In this document: one piece after another, positions 15,221 through 22,040 of the stretch
Layout of the letters: each line of letters begins with the position of its first letter
How positions within the stretch are numbered: position 1 is the stretch's first letter
DNA from: a virus
Virus record (IMG/VR): IMGVR_UViG_3300022743_000021
Span: 1 to 23,833 of that record
Reading direction: 5' to 3' (one strand)
DNA length: 23,833 bases
Notes under the pieces: model-generated
The model's database searches: none
Told to the model about the DNA's origin: nothing
Seen by the model: the letters and a program-made list of their open reading frames with translations, nothing else
Made by a program: the position numbers and the translations under genes

Positions 15221-15444
15221 CGTCTTCGTCTTTCTTTAATTTCTTGGCAGGTGATGCAGCGAATCTTGCCAAGCAGCAAGCGTCCGTCTGGGATGTCGTC
15301 ATCGCAAGCGATGCAGTGCACTCCATCGAACTCGGGGTCGTACTCTTGTGCAGACGCCAAGGCTTGCCTGCGGATGGCTTCCTGCCTGAAGAAGTCTTCC
15401 TGCTCGCAGGCAATGTCTATCGGGTCAGTATACTTGTCTGTCAC
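15217..15444 (-). CDS. TraR/DksA-family zinc-finger protein
   Basis: A 75-residue protein if started at GTG 15444, where it overlaps the end of the upstream gene by 20 bases; a TTG at 15516 would add 24 residues that overlap further and look non-native. The C-terminus has four cysteines (44, 47, 63, 66) in CIAC-x15-CITC with 'IPDGRL' between them. This is the TraR/DksA C4 zinc-finger pattern, with a linker two residues shorter than usual. TraR-like proteins bind the RNA polymerase secondary channel and mimic ppGpp plus DksA. The N-terminal 'FFRQEAIRRQALASA' helix is short, as in TraR. A phage could use it to tilt host transcription; this is inferred from the family. Confidence 0.75.
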   Translation of the reverse strand: MTDKYTDPIDIACEQEDFFRQEAIRRQALASAQEYDPEFDGVHCIACDDDIPDGRLLLGKIRCITCQEIKERRRR

Positions 15445-16561
15445 GTGAGTCTCGCTTATGGGCACGGGCCAAGGTAGCGGTGCTGTACTCCGTCCACCCT
15501 GTCCTGAATCGAACAATTTGCTCCTCTGAGAGTGTACTCGTTCTCAAGGACCCAAGGCGGATTCCAAAGCGGCTGCGGAATGACTCCTCCGCCATGTACT
15601 TCGTGACCAAAATGTCCGCGATGTCGTACACACGGGAGATGTCCGGTATCGCTTCGTCCATGATGATTTCCTCGACTCGCTGGAAGTCCGAGAGCATCTC
15701 AGGGTACGTGATTTGCTTGGTCACCCTCATCTGGGTTACGCGGGAAGCTCTGCGGCGTCGTGGCCGCTTCACGACGGTCACACCGTCAACAGCCAGTACA
15801 GCTCGCTGGGCCGCAATCAAGGTCTCGGGGTCGTTGAGGGCTCGCAGGTAGAGCAAGTGGGACTTGATCTCCTCTCCGTCCTCCGCCTCGTCCGACCAGA
15901 TGTACATGCAGTCCAGAATGTCCAGCGTGCCGTAGCAAGAGACCGGGCCTCGCTCCAGTATCATGCTTGCCTTCAACTCGGTCGGCGTACACATGATCGT
16001 GGTACTCAAGCCGGGCAGGCACAGCTGGTGGTTCTTGACTCCGATGATGCACGAGTCCACCTCCACGCAGTAGTTGTCGTCGTTCACCGAGGCGGACACC
16101 CCGAAGACCATCTCGAACACTGCGACGGACTCCGCTGCGAACTGCACCAGATCCCGGTACGAATCCCCGATAGGGGGCGAGAACAGCATGGCTGCGTGGC
16201 CCACAGGGAAGCCCAGGAACTTGGACAGGTCGGGTAGCGACGTGCACTTGGAAGGCCCCGGCCGGGTCAGCAGCCGGTTGCATGCCTTCTTCCACGCACT
16301 GAAGAACAGGCCCGGATCCCGGCTTCGCATGTGGGGCGTGAACACCATCAAGGGGCTCACTTCCAGCGTCTCCCGGTTGGAGGGGGCAATCAGGGCGGGC
16401 CTGGCGTACTCCAGCGGGGCGTCGGGCATGTAGGCCATCAGGTCCTTACCGGGCACCTTGGCCTTCGTGAGCAGGTCCACGAGCGTCTCGATGATGCGCT
16501 GCGTATGCTTCTTACCAGCCGCATACTGGGTCGCACGAATGCGATTGAGTGCTGTGGCCAT
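15425..16561 (-). CDS. Hypothetical protein, 378 aa
   Basis: A large protein that starts at ATG 16561, overlapping the MazG-like stop by one base (TAATG). I do not recognise a family. The N-terminus is basic and helical (ALNRIRATQYAAGKKHTQRIIETLVDLL). The middle has several beta-like segments, some cysteine-containing (YCVEVDSCIIG; HQLCLPGL; CYGTLDILDCMYIW). A strongly basic patch (KRPRRRRASR) precedes a helical C-terminal 110 residues. No nucleotide-binding or nuclease signature is apparent. The basic patch could bind nucleic acid. It sits between MazG-like and TraR-like genes in the replication block, so a role in early phage metabolism is likely but unproven. Confidence 0.8.
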   Translation of the reverse strand: MATALNRIRATQYAAGKKHTQRIIETLVDLLTKAKVPGKDLMAYMPDAPLEYARPALIAPSNRETLEVSPLMVFTPHMRSRDPGLFFSAWKKACNRLLTRPGPSKCTSLPDLSKFLGFPVGHAAMLFSPPIGDSYRDLVQFAAESVAVFEMVFGVSASVNDDNYCVEVDSCIIGVKNHQLCLPGLSTTIMCTPTELKASMILERGPVSCYGTLDILDCMYIWSDEAEDGEEIKSHLLYLRALNDPETLIAAQRAVLAVDGVTVVKRPRRRRASRVTQMRVTKQITYPEMLSDFQRVEEIIMDEAIPDISRVYDIADILVTKYMAEESFRSRFGIRLGSLRTSTLSEEQIVRFRTGWTEYSTATLARAHKRDSRDRQVY

Positions 16562-17070
16562 TAGCCAAGCACCTCGGCCTCAGCCGACAAGTCCCGATTC
16601 AGCGCCGCATAGTCGCTGTACTTGTCTCCGTACCGGACCGCCAACTTGGCAATGTTCTTTTCCATCGCCTGCTCCAGTGTGAAGTCGAATCGGCTCAGGA
16701 AGCTGGACACAGCGTTGAGCAAGCTGGAGCATCCAAAGCGAATGTCACCTGTGCTGATGTTGGATGCCATCTGCGCCATCAGATAGACCATCTCAATGTC
16801 CGTGGCCACACGGTATGACTTGACTGGGTAAACCTCGGGCACGAAGCCAAGGCGGCTTGACAGGAGCGCGATGCCCCAGCAGAGGTCACCGCATTCTTCC
16901 AGCAGGTTGGTGGTGTCCAGCTCCTTGCCGTAGATCACGTGCTTCTTCAAGCAGTCCACCACCTCACCCACCTCGGAGATGAGCAGCATCTTGCCGTGGT
17001 CAATGTCCAAAGCCAGAGGGAGGGTCTTCGCTGTGCGCATGGCCAGCGGGATGTAGTCGTCAAAGGTCAT
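16561..17070 (-). CDS. MazG-like nucleotide pyrophosphohydrolase
   Basis: A 169-residue protein whose ATG at 17070 overlaps the preceding stop (ATGA). The metal-binding signature of the MazG/all-alpha NTP pyrophosphatase fold is present: ISEVGEVVD (Glu33, Glu36) and LLEECGDLCW (Glu58, Glu59, Asp62), spaced as in the EExxE...ExxD pattern. The C-terminal 'NIAKLAVRYGDKYSDYAALNRD' is also typical. These enzymes convert (d)NTPs to monophosphates and pyrophosphate. Phage MazG proteins are thought to adjust nucleotide pools or alarmone levels. It is longer than a bare MazG domain (about 100 residues). A second, different all-alpha NTPase-like gene lies at 6308-6604. Confidence 0.88.
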   Translation of the reverse strand: MTFDDYIPLAMRTAKTLPLALDIDHGKMLLISEVGEVVDCLKKHVIYGKELDTTNLLEECGDLCWGIALLSSRLGFVPEVYPVKSYRVATDIEMVYLMAQMASNISTGDIRFGCSSLLNAVSSFLSRFDFTLEQAMEKNIAKLAVRYGDKYSDYAALNRDLSAEAEVLG

Positions 17071-17741
17071 GCGAGCCTCACGAAGTGTTCAAGACTGCGG
17101 CGGATGGCCGGAGGCAGGTCAGTCTGGTCGAGCATCCACCGAACGTAGGGTTTGGGCAGCTCCATCATGAGCTCCCCCTTGTGCTTGCCAAAGGGCATGC
17201 GGTGCATCAGCGCATTCGTCTGCTCACGGGCCACAGCATCTTCCAGCGTGGTGCGCCCCATGTACAGCAACACCTTGAGCAAGGTGTTGGTCATCTTCAC
17301 GTCGCCAAGTGCGCTGTGCGCCTTGTCCTGCGGAATCTCAAGGTGCTCCACCAACGTGGTCAGCTTGTGGTTGGCGCTGTGCTTGACATACAGCCGAGCC
17401 AACTGCAAGGTGCACAAGGTCTGGACTTTCGCTGGGTAAACCCAGTTGGACAAGAAGCGGTAGTCGAAGGCAACATTGTGGCCAATCAGCGTGATCGGGT
17501 CAGTGCCAAGGTCCATCACCTGTGCAAGTGTCGGGCAGTCCTTCACGTCGTCGTCGTAGACTCCGTGGACTTCCGATGCCTTGGGGTCGATGGGACAACC
17601 TGGGTTCACGTAGTGGGAATGCTCGGACAACACGTTGAGGTCCTTGTCAATCTCAATCCACGCAACTTGTACAACACCGGAGGCTGGCAGCTCGGGCGTC
17701 TTGAGACCAACGGTCTCCGTGTCGATGACGAAATATCGCAT
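17067..17741 (-). CDS. DEDDh 3'-5' exonuclease (DnaQ/ExoX-like)
   Basis: A 224-residue exonuclease. The catalytic set is complete: Asp7 and Glu9 (VIDTET), Asp93 (IGHNVAFD) and the His142-x4-Asp147 motif (HSALGD), which marks the DEDDh subgroup. The C-terminal segment 'MPFGKHKGELMMELPKPYVRWMLD' (about residues 182-205) matches the extra domain found in exonuclease X-type proteins. It degrades single strands 3' to 5' and may proofread, trim recombination ends or degrade host DNA. The ATG at 17741 has no clear ribosome site; a hairpin terminator lies just upstream, so its expression may depend on read-through. Confidence 0.92.
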   Translation of the reverse strand: MRYFVIDTETVGLKTPELPASGVVQVAWIEIDKDLNVLSEHSHYVNPGCPIDPKASEVHGVYDDDVKDCPTLAQVMDLGTDPITLIGHNVAFDYRFLSNWVYPAKVQTLCTLQLARLYVKHSANHKLTTLVEHLEIPQDKAHSALGDVKMTNTLLKVLLYMGRTTLEDAVAREQTNALMHRMPFGKHKGELMMELPKPYVRWMLDQTDLPPAIRRSLEHFVRLA

Positions 17742-17756
17742 AGTGTGTGAATGAAG

Positions 17757-17779
17757 AAGCCCGGCACGGGGCCGGGCTT
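17757..17779 (-). terminator. Intrinsic terminator after the 223-aa gene
   Basis: A perfect 9-bp stem AAGCCCGGC/GCCGGGCTT with a 5-base loop lies 10 bases past the stop of the 223-aa gene. On the - strand it is followed by TTCTTCATTC, a T-rich but interrupted tract, so ending is probably partial. This would give more transcript of the upstream gene than of the exonuclease and later genes. Confidence 0.7.
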
Positions 17780-17788
17780 TCAGTTGAG

Positions 17789-18460
17789 TTAGGCAGCCGA
17801 GAAAGTTGCCATGGAGTAACGGTTCGTGCCCTTACCTTTGGCTTGGACAATCTTCGCTTCCACAATCAGAGCTTTCGCGCCATCCATCAAGCCTTCGCTC
17901 ACGGCGTAGGCGGTCTCGGCACGGTAGCGCACGAACTGCTTGCGGCTGGTGGGCGGCAGATCAATCTGCACAGGCTTGTTCAGGAAGCGGGTGGACTTGC
18001 CGGACTCTTTCAGGGCACCGACCAAGATCATGCGCTGGCTGATCTTGGCATCTTCGTAGCCGTCAGCCTTCAGCTGGGCCAGATGCTCCTGCATGTTCAC
18101 TCCGTCCTTGGACGTCACGCCGTCGTCGCTGTACTTGATGAGGTCAGTTTCAGCAGAGTCATCGTTGGGGGAGCACACGTAGCTGTCTTGCCAAGACAGC
18201 AGCTTCAGGACGATGGTGTCGCCAAGGCTTTCTTCCGTCTCGCGCTCCAGCCAAGCTCCGGGAGACACTTTCACCTGAGTAAGCGTATCGTATTCAACGT
18301 GGAGTTTATCTTGGAGAGCTGCAAGAGGGTCTGCGCCAGAGGCTCCGACCATGGCCACTGAAGATGTTGCAGGCGCTGCAACAGCCGTTGTGGGGCTGGC
18401 TTCAGGAGCAACATTTTCGGTACCTTCGTTGGTTTCAAATTGAGGTTTTTTCATTGACAT
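17789..18460 (-). CDS. Hypothetical protein, possible ssDNA-binding protein
   Basis: A 223-residue protein starting at ATG 18460, with AAGGA well placed upstream; a TTG further upstream was rejected because it falls within a leader hairpin. Residues 1 to about 55 are a low-complexity, Ala/Thr/Pro-rich tail. The rest is a compact domain with 'LKLLSWQDSYVCSPN', 'LIKYSDDGV', 'MILVGALKESGK' and 'EAKIVQAKGKG'. No named family is certain. Its own leader, strong ribosome site and downstream terminator, and its place between primase-helicase and exonuclease, resemble phage single-stranded DNA-binding protein genes. However, the acidic C-terminal tail usual in such proteins is absent (it ends SMATFSAA). 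The function is therefore inference from position. Confidence 0.85.
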   Translation of the reverse strand: MSMKKPQFETNEGTENVAPEASPTTAVAAPATSSVAMVGASGADPLAALQDKLHVEYDTLTQVKVSPGAWLERETEESLGDTIVLKLLSWQDSYVCSPNDDSAETDLIKYSDDGVTSKDGVNMQEHLAQLKADGYEDAKISQRMILVGALKESGKSTRFLNKPVQIDLPPTSRKQFVRYRAETAYAVSEGLMDGAKALIVEAKIVQAKGKGTNRYSMATFSAA

Positions 18461-18602
18461 TTTCGTTTCCTTTTTCGTGGTGCACAAGGACCGCTTGTGC
18501 GACGGGTTCAGGCTTGTCGCCTGAATTGGGTGGGGGAGTATATCCTAGATCAGCTGGGAATAGCGCTCCTGTTTGCGATCAAGACAAGTCGTCCTTTCTG
18601 GG
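18461..18602 (-). promoter_or_regulatory. Structured leader of the 223-aa gene with two adjacent hairpins
   Basis: This is the longest intergenic stretch in the - strand block. In the transcript, hairpin A has arms TTCAGGC/GCCTGAA (18525-18507) and hairpin B has arms GCACAAG/CTTGTGC (18500-18482). Both are perfect 7-bp stems with 5-base loops, six bases apart. The ribosome site AAGGA follows about ten bases after hairpin B, then ATG 18460. Neither hairpin has a T run, so they are not terminators. A TATACT hexamer near 18531-18536 could be a -10 element, but no good -35 is seen. Confidence 0.6.
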
Positions 18603-21491
18603 TCACTTCCGGAAGGCTCGCACGCCAAGGGCGGAAAGCCCTTGTGCATCGAACAGGATAGAGCCACCTGCACATTGAATCTTGCCTCCGGTGTGGCCCA
18701 TGTTGACCACTGCGGACGCGTCCCTCAAGCTGTGCAAGTAGGCGGTCTCTCCTGAAAACAACGGACGGCTGCCAGCCATCCGACAATACTGGCGATACTT
18801 GGCATAGGCCAGTCGAGGTGATACCTCAACACAGTCAATGCCGCCGTGGTGCACCAGTGCGTAGTCCTTGCCGACCACCATCTTGTAGGGTAGGTTGTCA
18901 TCCAAGTACGACATATCGACCATGACGTTGAGCACCTTGAGCCACTCCGCTTGCGTGGAGGAGCCGAGGTCAAGCATTCGGTCGTAGAGCTTGCTGTCCA
19001 AGTCCTCGATCAGGTGGTTGAGCTGGTCGCCGTAAATGTCCTCCATCAGCGACTTGAACCGACGCAAGCCGAATCGTGCCACCGTGAAGTTGAACACCGT
19101 ACGTTCCTTGGCAGAGAACTTTCGTTGCAGCTGCTCAGGGGCCAGGTTGGACATATCACCCTCTTGCAGCATGAACTGCTTGCGGGCCTCCTCAAGCAAT
19201 GGGTCAAAGTCCTTCTTGAGTTGGTCGATCGTGTAGCTCGACACAATGTCCGCTGCGATGTACTTGCCGATGACTGCAAGGCATTCCTTGAACTCCGAGA
19301 ACCGCAGGTAGCGGGCAAGGTTTTTGCTCGCTTGCAGGGGTGTCGGTCGGCTCATGGTGACAAGCACCACACGCTCCATCAGGGCTGCTTCGTCCTCGAC
19401 CGCTTCCGCGATAAAGGCCATGGGCGCGGCCAGCATCGCCGAGGACAGCACACGGTAGTCGTCATTGTCTCGGCTGCCGCCGCCCCGGGCCACGTCGCGG
19501 CAGTTGTACGCGTCACGGAAGATCAGCTTCAACTTGTCGTGCATGGCGGCTGGCATCTCGTGCGGCTTGTACTCGTCCACCACCAGAGGAATGGACGCGC
19601 TGCCCGAGGCGCAGTAGTTGATGGCGAACACCGTCGATGATGGTGTCAACATACGCGGCTCTTGGTTATAATAGAATAACCCAAGCAATGCCTTGTTAGT
19701 CTCCGTTTTAGCCGATCCTGCGGCCCCATTCACGTGCAACAGCGGGAACTTGTTGTACGCCTTATGGAACAACATCCGGTAAAAGCATGCTATGTACCAG
19801 CCAAGCAGGTTGGCCATGGAGTTAGGTGCTTGACATTGGAGGAAATTCTCCAGAGCGACTCGCATCCGTTCCTTGTGGTTGCCTTCCTCAAGCCAGGTGG
19901 CAAGGTTTGGGGCGTCGTGCAAGTCTGACCTGAACTGCCCTCGTGGGTCAGGAAACCCTTGGAACGAGATCTTCAAACCGGTCTGCGCCGCTTCCGGCTC
20001 CAGCACCACACCCTTGCCGTCCGCCCAGATCAAGAAGGGCTTGCGCAGCCTCTCGTCTTGGTGGTTGGGGATGTTGATGACGTCAAGTCCTTCCCGTGTC
20101 ACCGCGAAGTTGTCTCCACCGGTCAATTTGGCTTTCTCCATCAAGCGTAGGTACATGCCCCGCACGTTGGCATCATTACCCTGGAACGCGTGTCCGTGGC
20201 GTGCAGCGAACTTGTTGAAGTTGCCTGCGCTGTGGAACGTGTCCAGCTCGATGGGCGACCGGCAGATGGTCTTGCCGTTGACCATCACATCAGCCTCCAC
20301 CATGGCGATGGTGCCGTTGTCCGTCGAGCGCAAGGTCCTCACGTTGTCGAACGAGATGGCCGACACGCGCTTGGGTCCGAACTCGGTACGGGCAAACACG
20401 CCGTGTTGGTTTAATACAACACCGGCAAGGTCATCCACATCAGGCTCCAGCTGCTCGATGGGTGTGTCGATCATCGCTTGGACTTCCTCGGGTGTGGCGG
20501 CCATGCCCTCCACGTCCGGTGCGGGGTGCGTCAACAACACCTTGATGGCCCCAGCGGAGTAGCTGTAGCACGGGTTGTCGTTGGTGTACACCCACATGCG
20601 ACGCAGCTCTCGCTCGCGCTTGGCCTGGCTGTTGTAGCGCGAGCCGTCCGACTCATGCGACTCCAGCAAGCCTGCACACCGGGTAACCAGCTCGTCCTCG
20701 GTGTAACCTCTCGCATTGGCAAACACACCCAACTGCAAGGCGATGGTCTGGAACCCTGTGCCGGGCTTGATGCCACGGCCTTCCATCAGGGCGTCCATCG
20801 AAGGCATATTGGCTGGCAGCACCACAGGCTTCTCGCCCTTGCGCTTGCCCAGCACCTGCTTGATCTTCTGGACTGCCTTGTCAAAGCGCAGGGCAAGTCC
20901 GGGGTTGAACTCCGCAGACACGTCAATGTCGATGGCGGTGTCGGAACACACCATGCGGTACCGCGCCTCGTCCATTCCGTCCAGCGTGTCATGGTCGATG
21001 CGCACCTTGAACATGCCGTTGGGGCGCTGCACGTTGGGCTGCCGCCACATGCGGCCCTTGCGGCCGGAATACACTCGCAAGTCCATGGTGTCCGTCACCA
21101 AGTCCAGCGCCATTTCCTTGAAGATCAGAGGCAAGTGTTCCACGGCCTTGGGCTTCTCCATGAAGACCTCTGGCGGGATCTCGATGTGGAAGCCACGGCC
21201 TCCGGTGGCGTACAGCTTGTAGTGCTCGTCGTCAATTCCAAGTTTGCGCAGCGACTCGATGAACGCTTGCACGTTGGGCACCACCTCGGCCACTGAGGTT
21301 CCGTCCCAATCAAAGTACAGCGGGCCGCTGTACTTGATCTTGGAAATCTCCGCCTTGGTCATTCCATCCGTGACCAAGCGGTCCACGGCCAGCACGGTCA
21401 CGAACATCGGGTCCGGCAAGGAGCTTCGGTGGCTCGCTTGAATTTCTTTCCAAGACTCCTCACCACCCTCGATTTGGTAGTACTTGTACAT
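18603..21491 (-). CDS. Primase-helicase fusion (AEP-type primase plus AAA+ helicase)
   Basis: A 962-residue protein starting at ATG 21491, which overlaps the preceding stop (ATGA). The N-terminus looks like an archaeo-eukaryotic primase: the metal-binding D-x-D is YFDWDG (Asp61, Asp63), then TGGRGFHIEIP with His102, then DLRVYSGRKGRMWRQP (137-152). A PriCT-like helical region spans about 240-310. The helicase part has Walker A GAAGSAKT (589-596), Walker B LVVDE (636-640) and a candidate arginine finger in MERVV (Arg707). A C-terminal domain of about 200 residues follows. The protein should unwind the fork and lay down primers. It is much larger than T7 gp4 and is built differently, with an AEP primase instead of a TOPRIM primase. 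A polymerase activity (PrimPol) is possible. Confidence 0.88.
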   Translation of the reverse strand: MYKYYQIEGGEESWKEIQASHRSSLPDPMFVTVLAVDRLVTDGMTKAEISKIKYSGPLYFDWDGTSVAEVVPNVQAFIESLRKLGIDDEHYKLYATGGRGFHIEIPPEVFMEKPKAVEHLPLIFKEMALDLVTDTMDLRVYSGRKGRMWRQPNVQRPNGMFKVRIDHDTLDGMDEARYRMVCSDTAIDIDVSAEFNPGLALRFDKAVQKIKQVLGKRKGEKPVVLPANMPSMDALMEGRGIKPGTGFQTIALQLGVFANARGYTEDELVTRCAGLLESHESDGSRYNSQAKRERELRRMWVYTNDNPCYSYSAGAIKVLLTHPAPDVEGMAATPEEVQAMIDTPIEQLEPDVDDLAGVVLNQHGVFARTEFGPKRVSAISFDNVRTLRSTDNGTIAMVEADVMVNGKTICRSPIELDTFHSAGNFNKFAARHGHAFQGNDANVRGMYLRLMEKAKLTGGDNFAVTREGLDVINIPNHQDERLRKPFLIWADGKGVVLEPEAAQTGLKISFQGFPDPRGQFRSDLHDAPNLATWLEEGNHKERMRVALENFLQCQAPNSMANLLGWYIACFYRMLFHKAYNKFPLLHVNGAAGSAKTETNKALLGLFYYNQEPRMLTPSSTVFAINYCASGSASIPLVVDEYKPHEMPAAMHDKLKLIFRDAYNCRDVARGGGSRDNDDYRVLSSAMLAAPMAFIAEAVEDEAALMERVVLVTMSRPTPLQASKNLARYLRFSEFKECLAVIGKYIAADIVSSYTIDQLKKDFDPLLEEARKQFMLQEGDMSNLAPEQLQRKFSAKERTVFNFTVARFGLRRFKSLMEDIYGDQLNHLIEDLDSKLYDRMLDLGSSTQAEWLKVLNVMVDMSYLDDNLPYKMVVGKDYALVHHGGIDCVEVSPRLAYAKYRQYCRMAGSRPLFSGETAYLHSLRDASAVVNMGHTGGKIQCAGGSILFDAQGLSALGVRAFRK

Positions 21492-21988
21492 CAGAATTTA
21501 ACGCCTTCGTATTGGGGGAACAGATCAACCAATCGCGGAATGTCTGTCAGGTGTTGGGTACCCTCGGAGGTAGCGCTCGGGCTTGATGCTTGCCGGAACA
21601 CCAGAGGAAAACGCACCATCATTCGGCTGTTGACGCCGACCGATTGGTACATGGTCTCAGGGAAGAAGGGGAAGCTGGCAAAGATCGTGTTCTGGCCAAG
21701 CTGTGTGGGGTGGTGGGTGATGCGGTGCTCAGAGCAATCATCGCCCACGATCTTGGCCGAGAACCCGTCATAGGCATCAACCGCCACGGAGACCACCCGG
21801 TAGATGTTCTCGATGATCGGATGCCCGTCACGCACCCGCCACAGGGCAAGCACCTTGCCTGCTCCGCACAGGTATCTTTCGTAGTGGGTACATCCGGTGT
21901 ACAGCAGGTATTCGCTCTCGTTGAGGCTCTGCTGCGCGGCTTGTCGTGTCAAGCGTTTTTCTAAGGAACTGCGTACTGCGTGGTCCAT
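21491..21988 (-). CDS. Hypothetical protein
   Basis: A 165-residue protein starting at ATG 21988 and overlapping the primase-helicase start by ATGA. No family is recognised. It begins with a charged helix (VRSSLEKRLTRQAAQQSLNESE), followed by short beta-like segments (KVLALWRV, NIYRVVSVAVDAYDG, SEHRITHHP). One Cys/His cluster (CTHYERYLCG, CSEHRITHH) could bind a metal, but spacing does not match a known finger. A weak AAAGAAAG lies upstream of the start. The 52 bases before it, up to the helicase gene, hold no clear promoter or terminator. Confidence 0.75.
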   Translation of the reverse strand: MDHAVRSSLEKRLTRQAAQQSLNESEYLLYTGCTHYERYLCGAGKVLALWRVRDGHPIIENIYRVVSVAVDAYDGFSAKIVGDDCSEHRITHHPTQLGQNTIFASFPFFPETMYQSVGVNSRMMVRFPLVFRQASSPSATSEGTQHLTDIPRLVDLFPQYEGVKF

Positions 21989-22040
21989 GATCTAGGTTGT
22001 CTTTCTTTTCGAAGCCGCGACTGTATCACAGCCGGGCGGG

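Noticed and set aside
15006-15413. N-terminal extension of the polymerase frame
   Set aside because: Sequence there looks random and overlaps other genes; ATG 15005 starts a normal FEN domain and has a ribosome site.
18482-18525. Leader hairpins as transcription terminators of the primase-helicase gene
   Set aside because: Neither stem is followed by a T run on the - strand.
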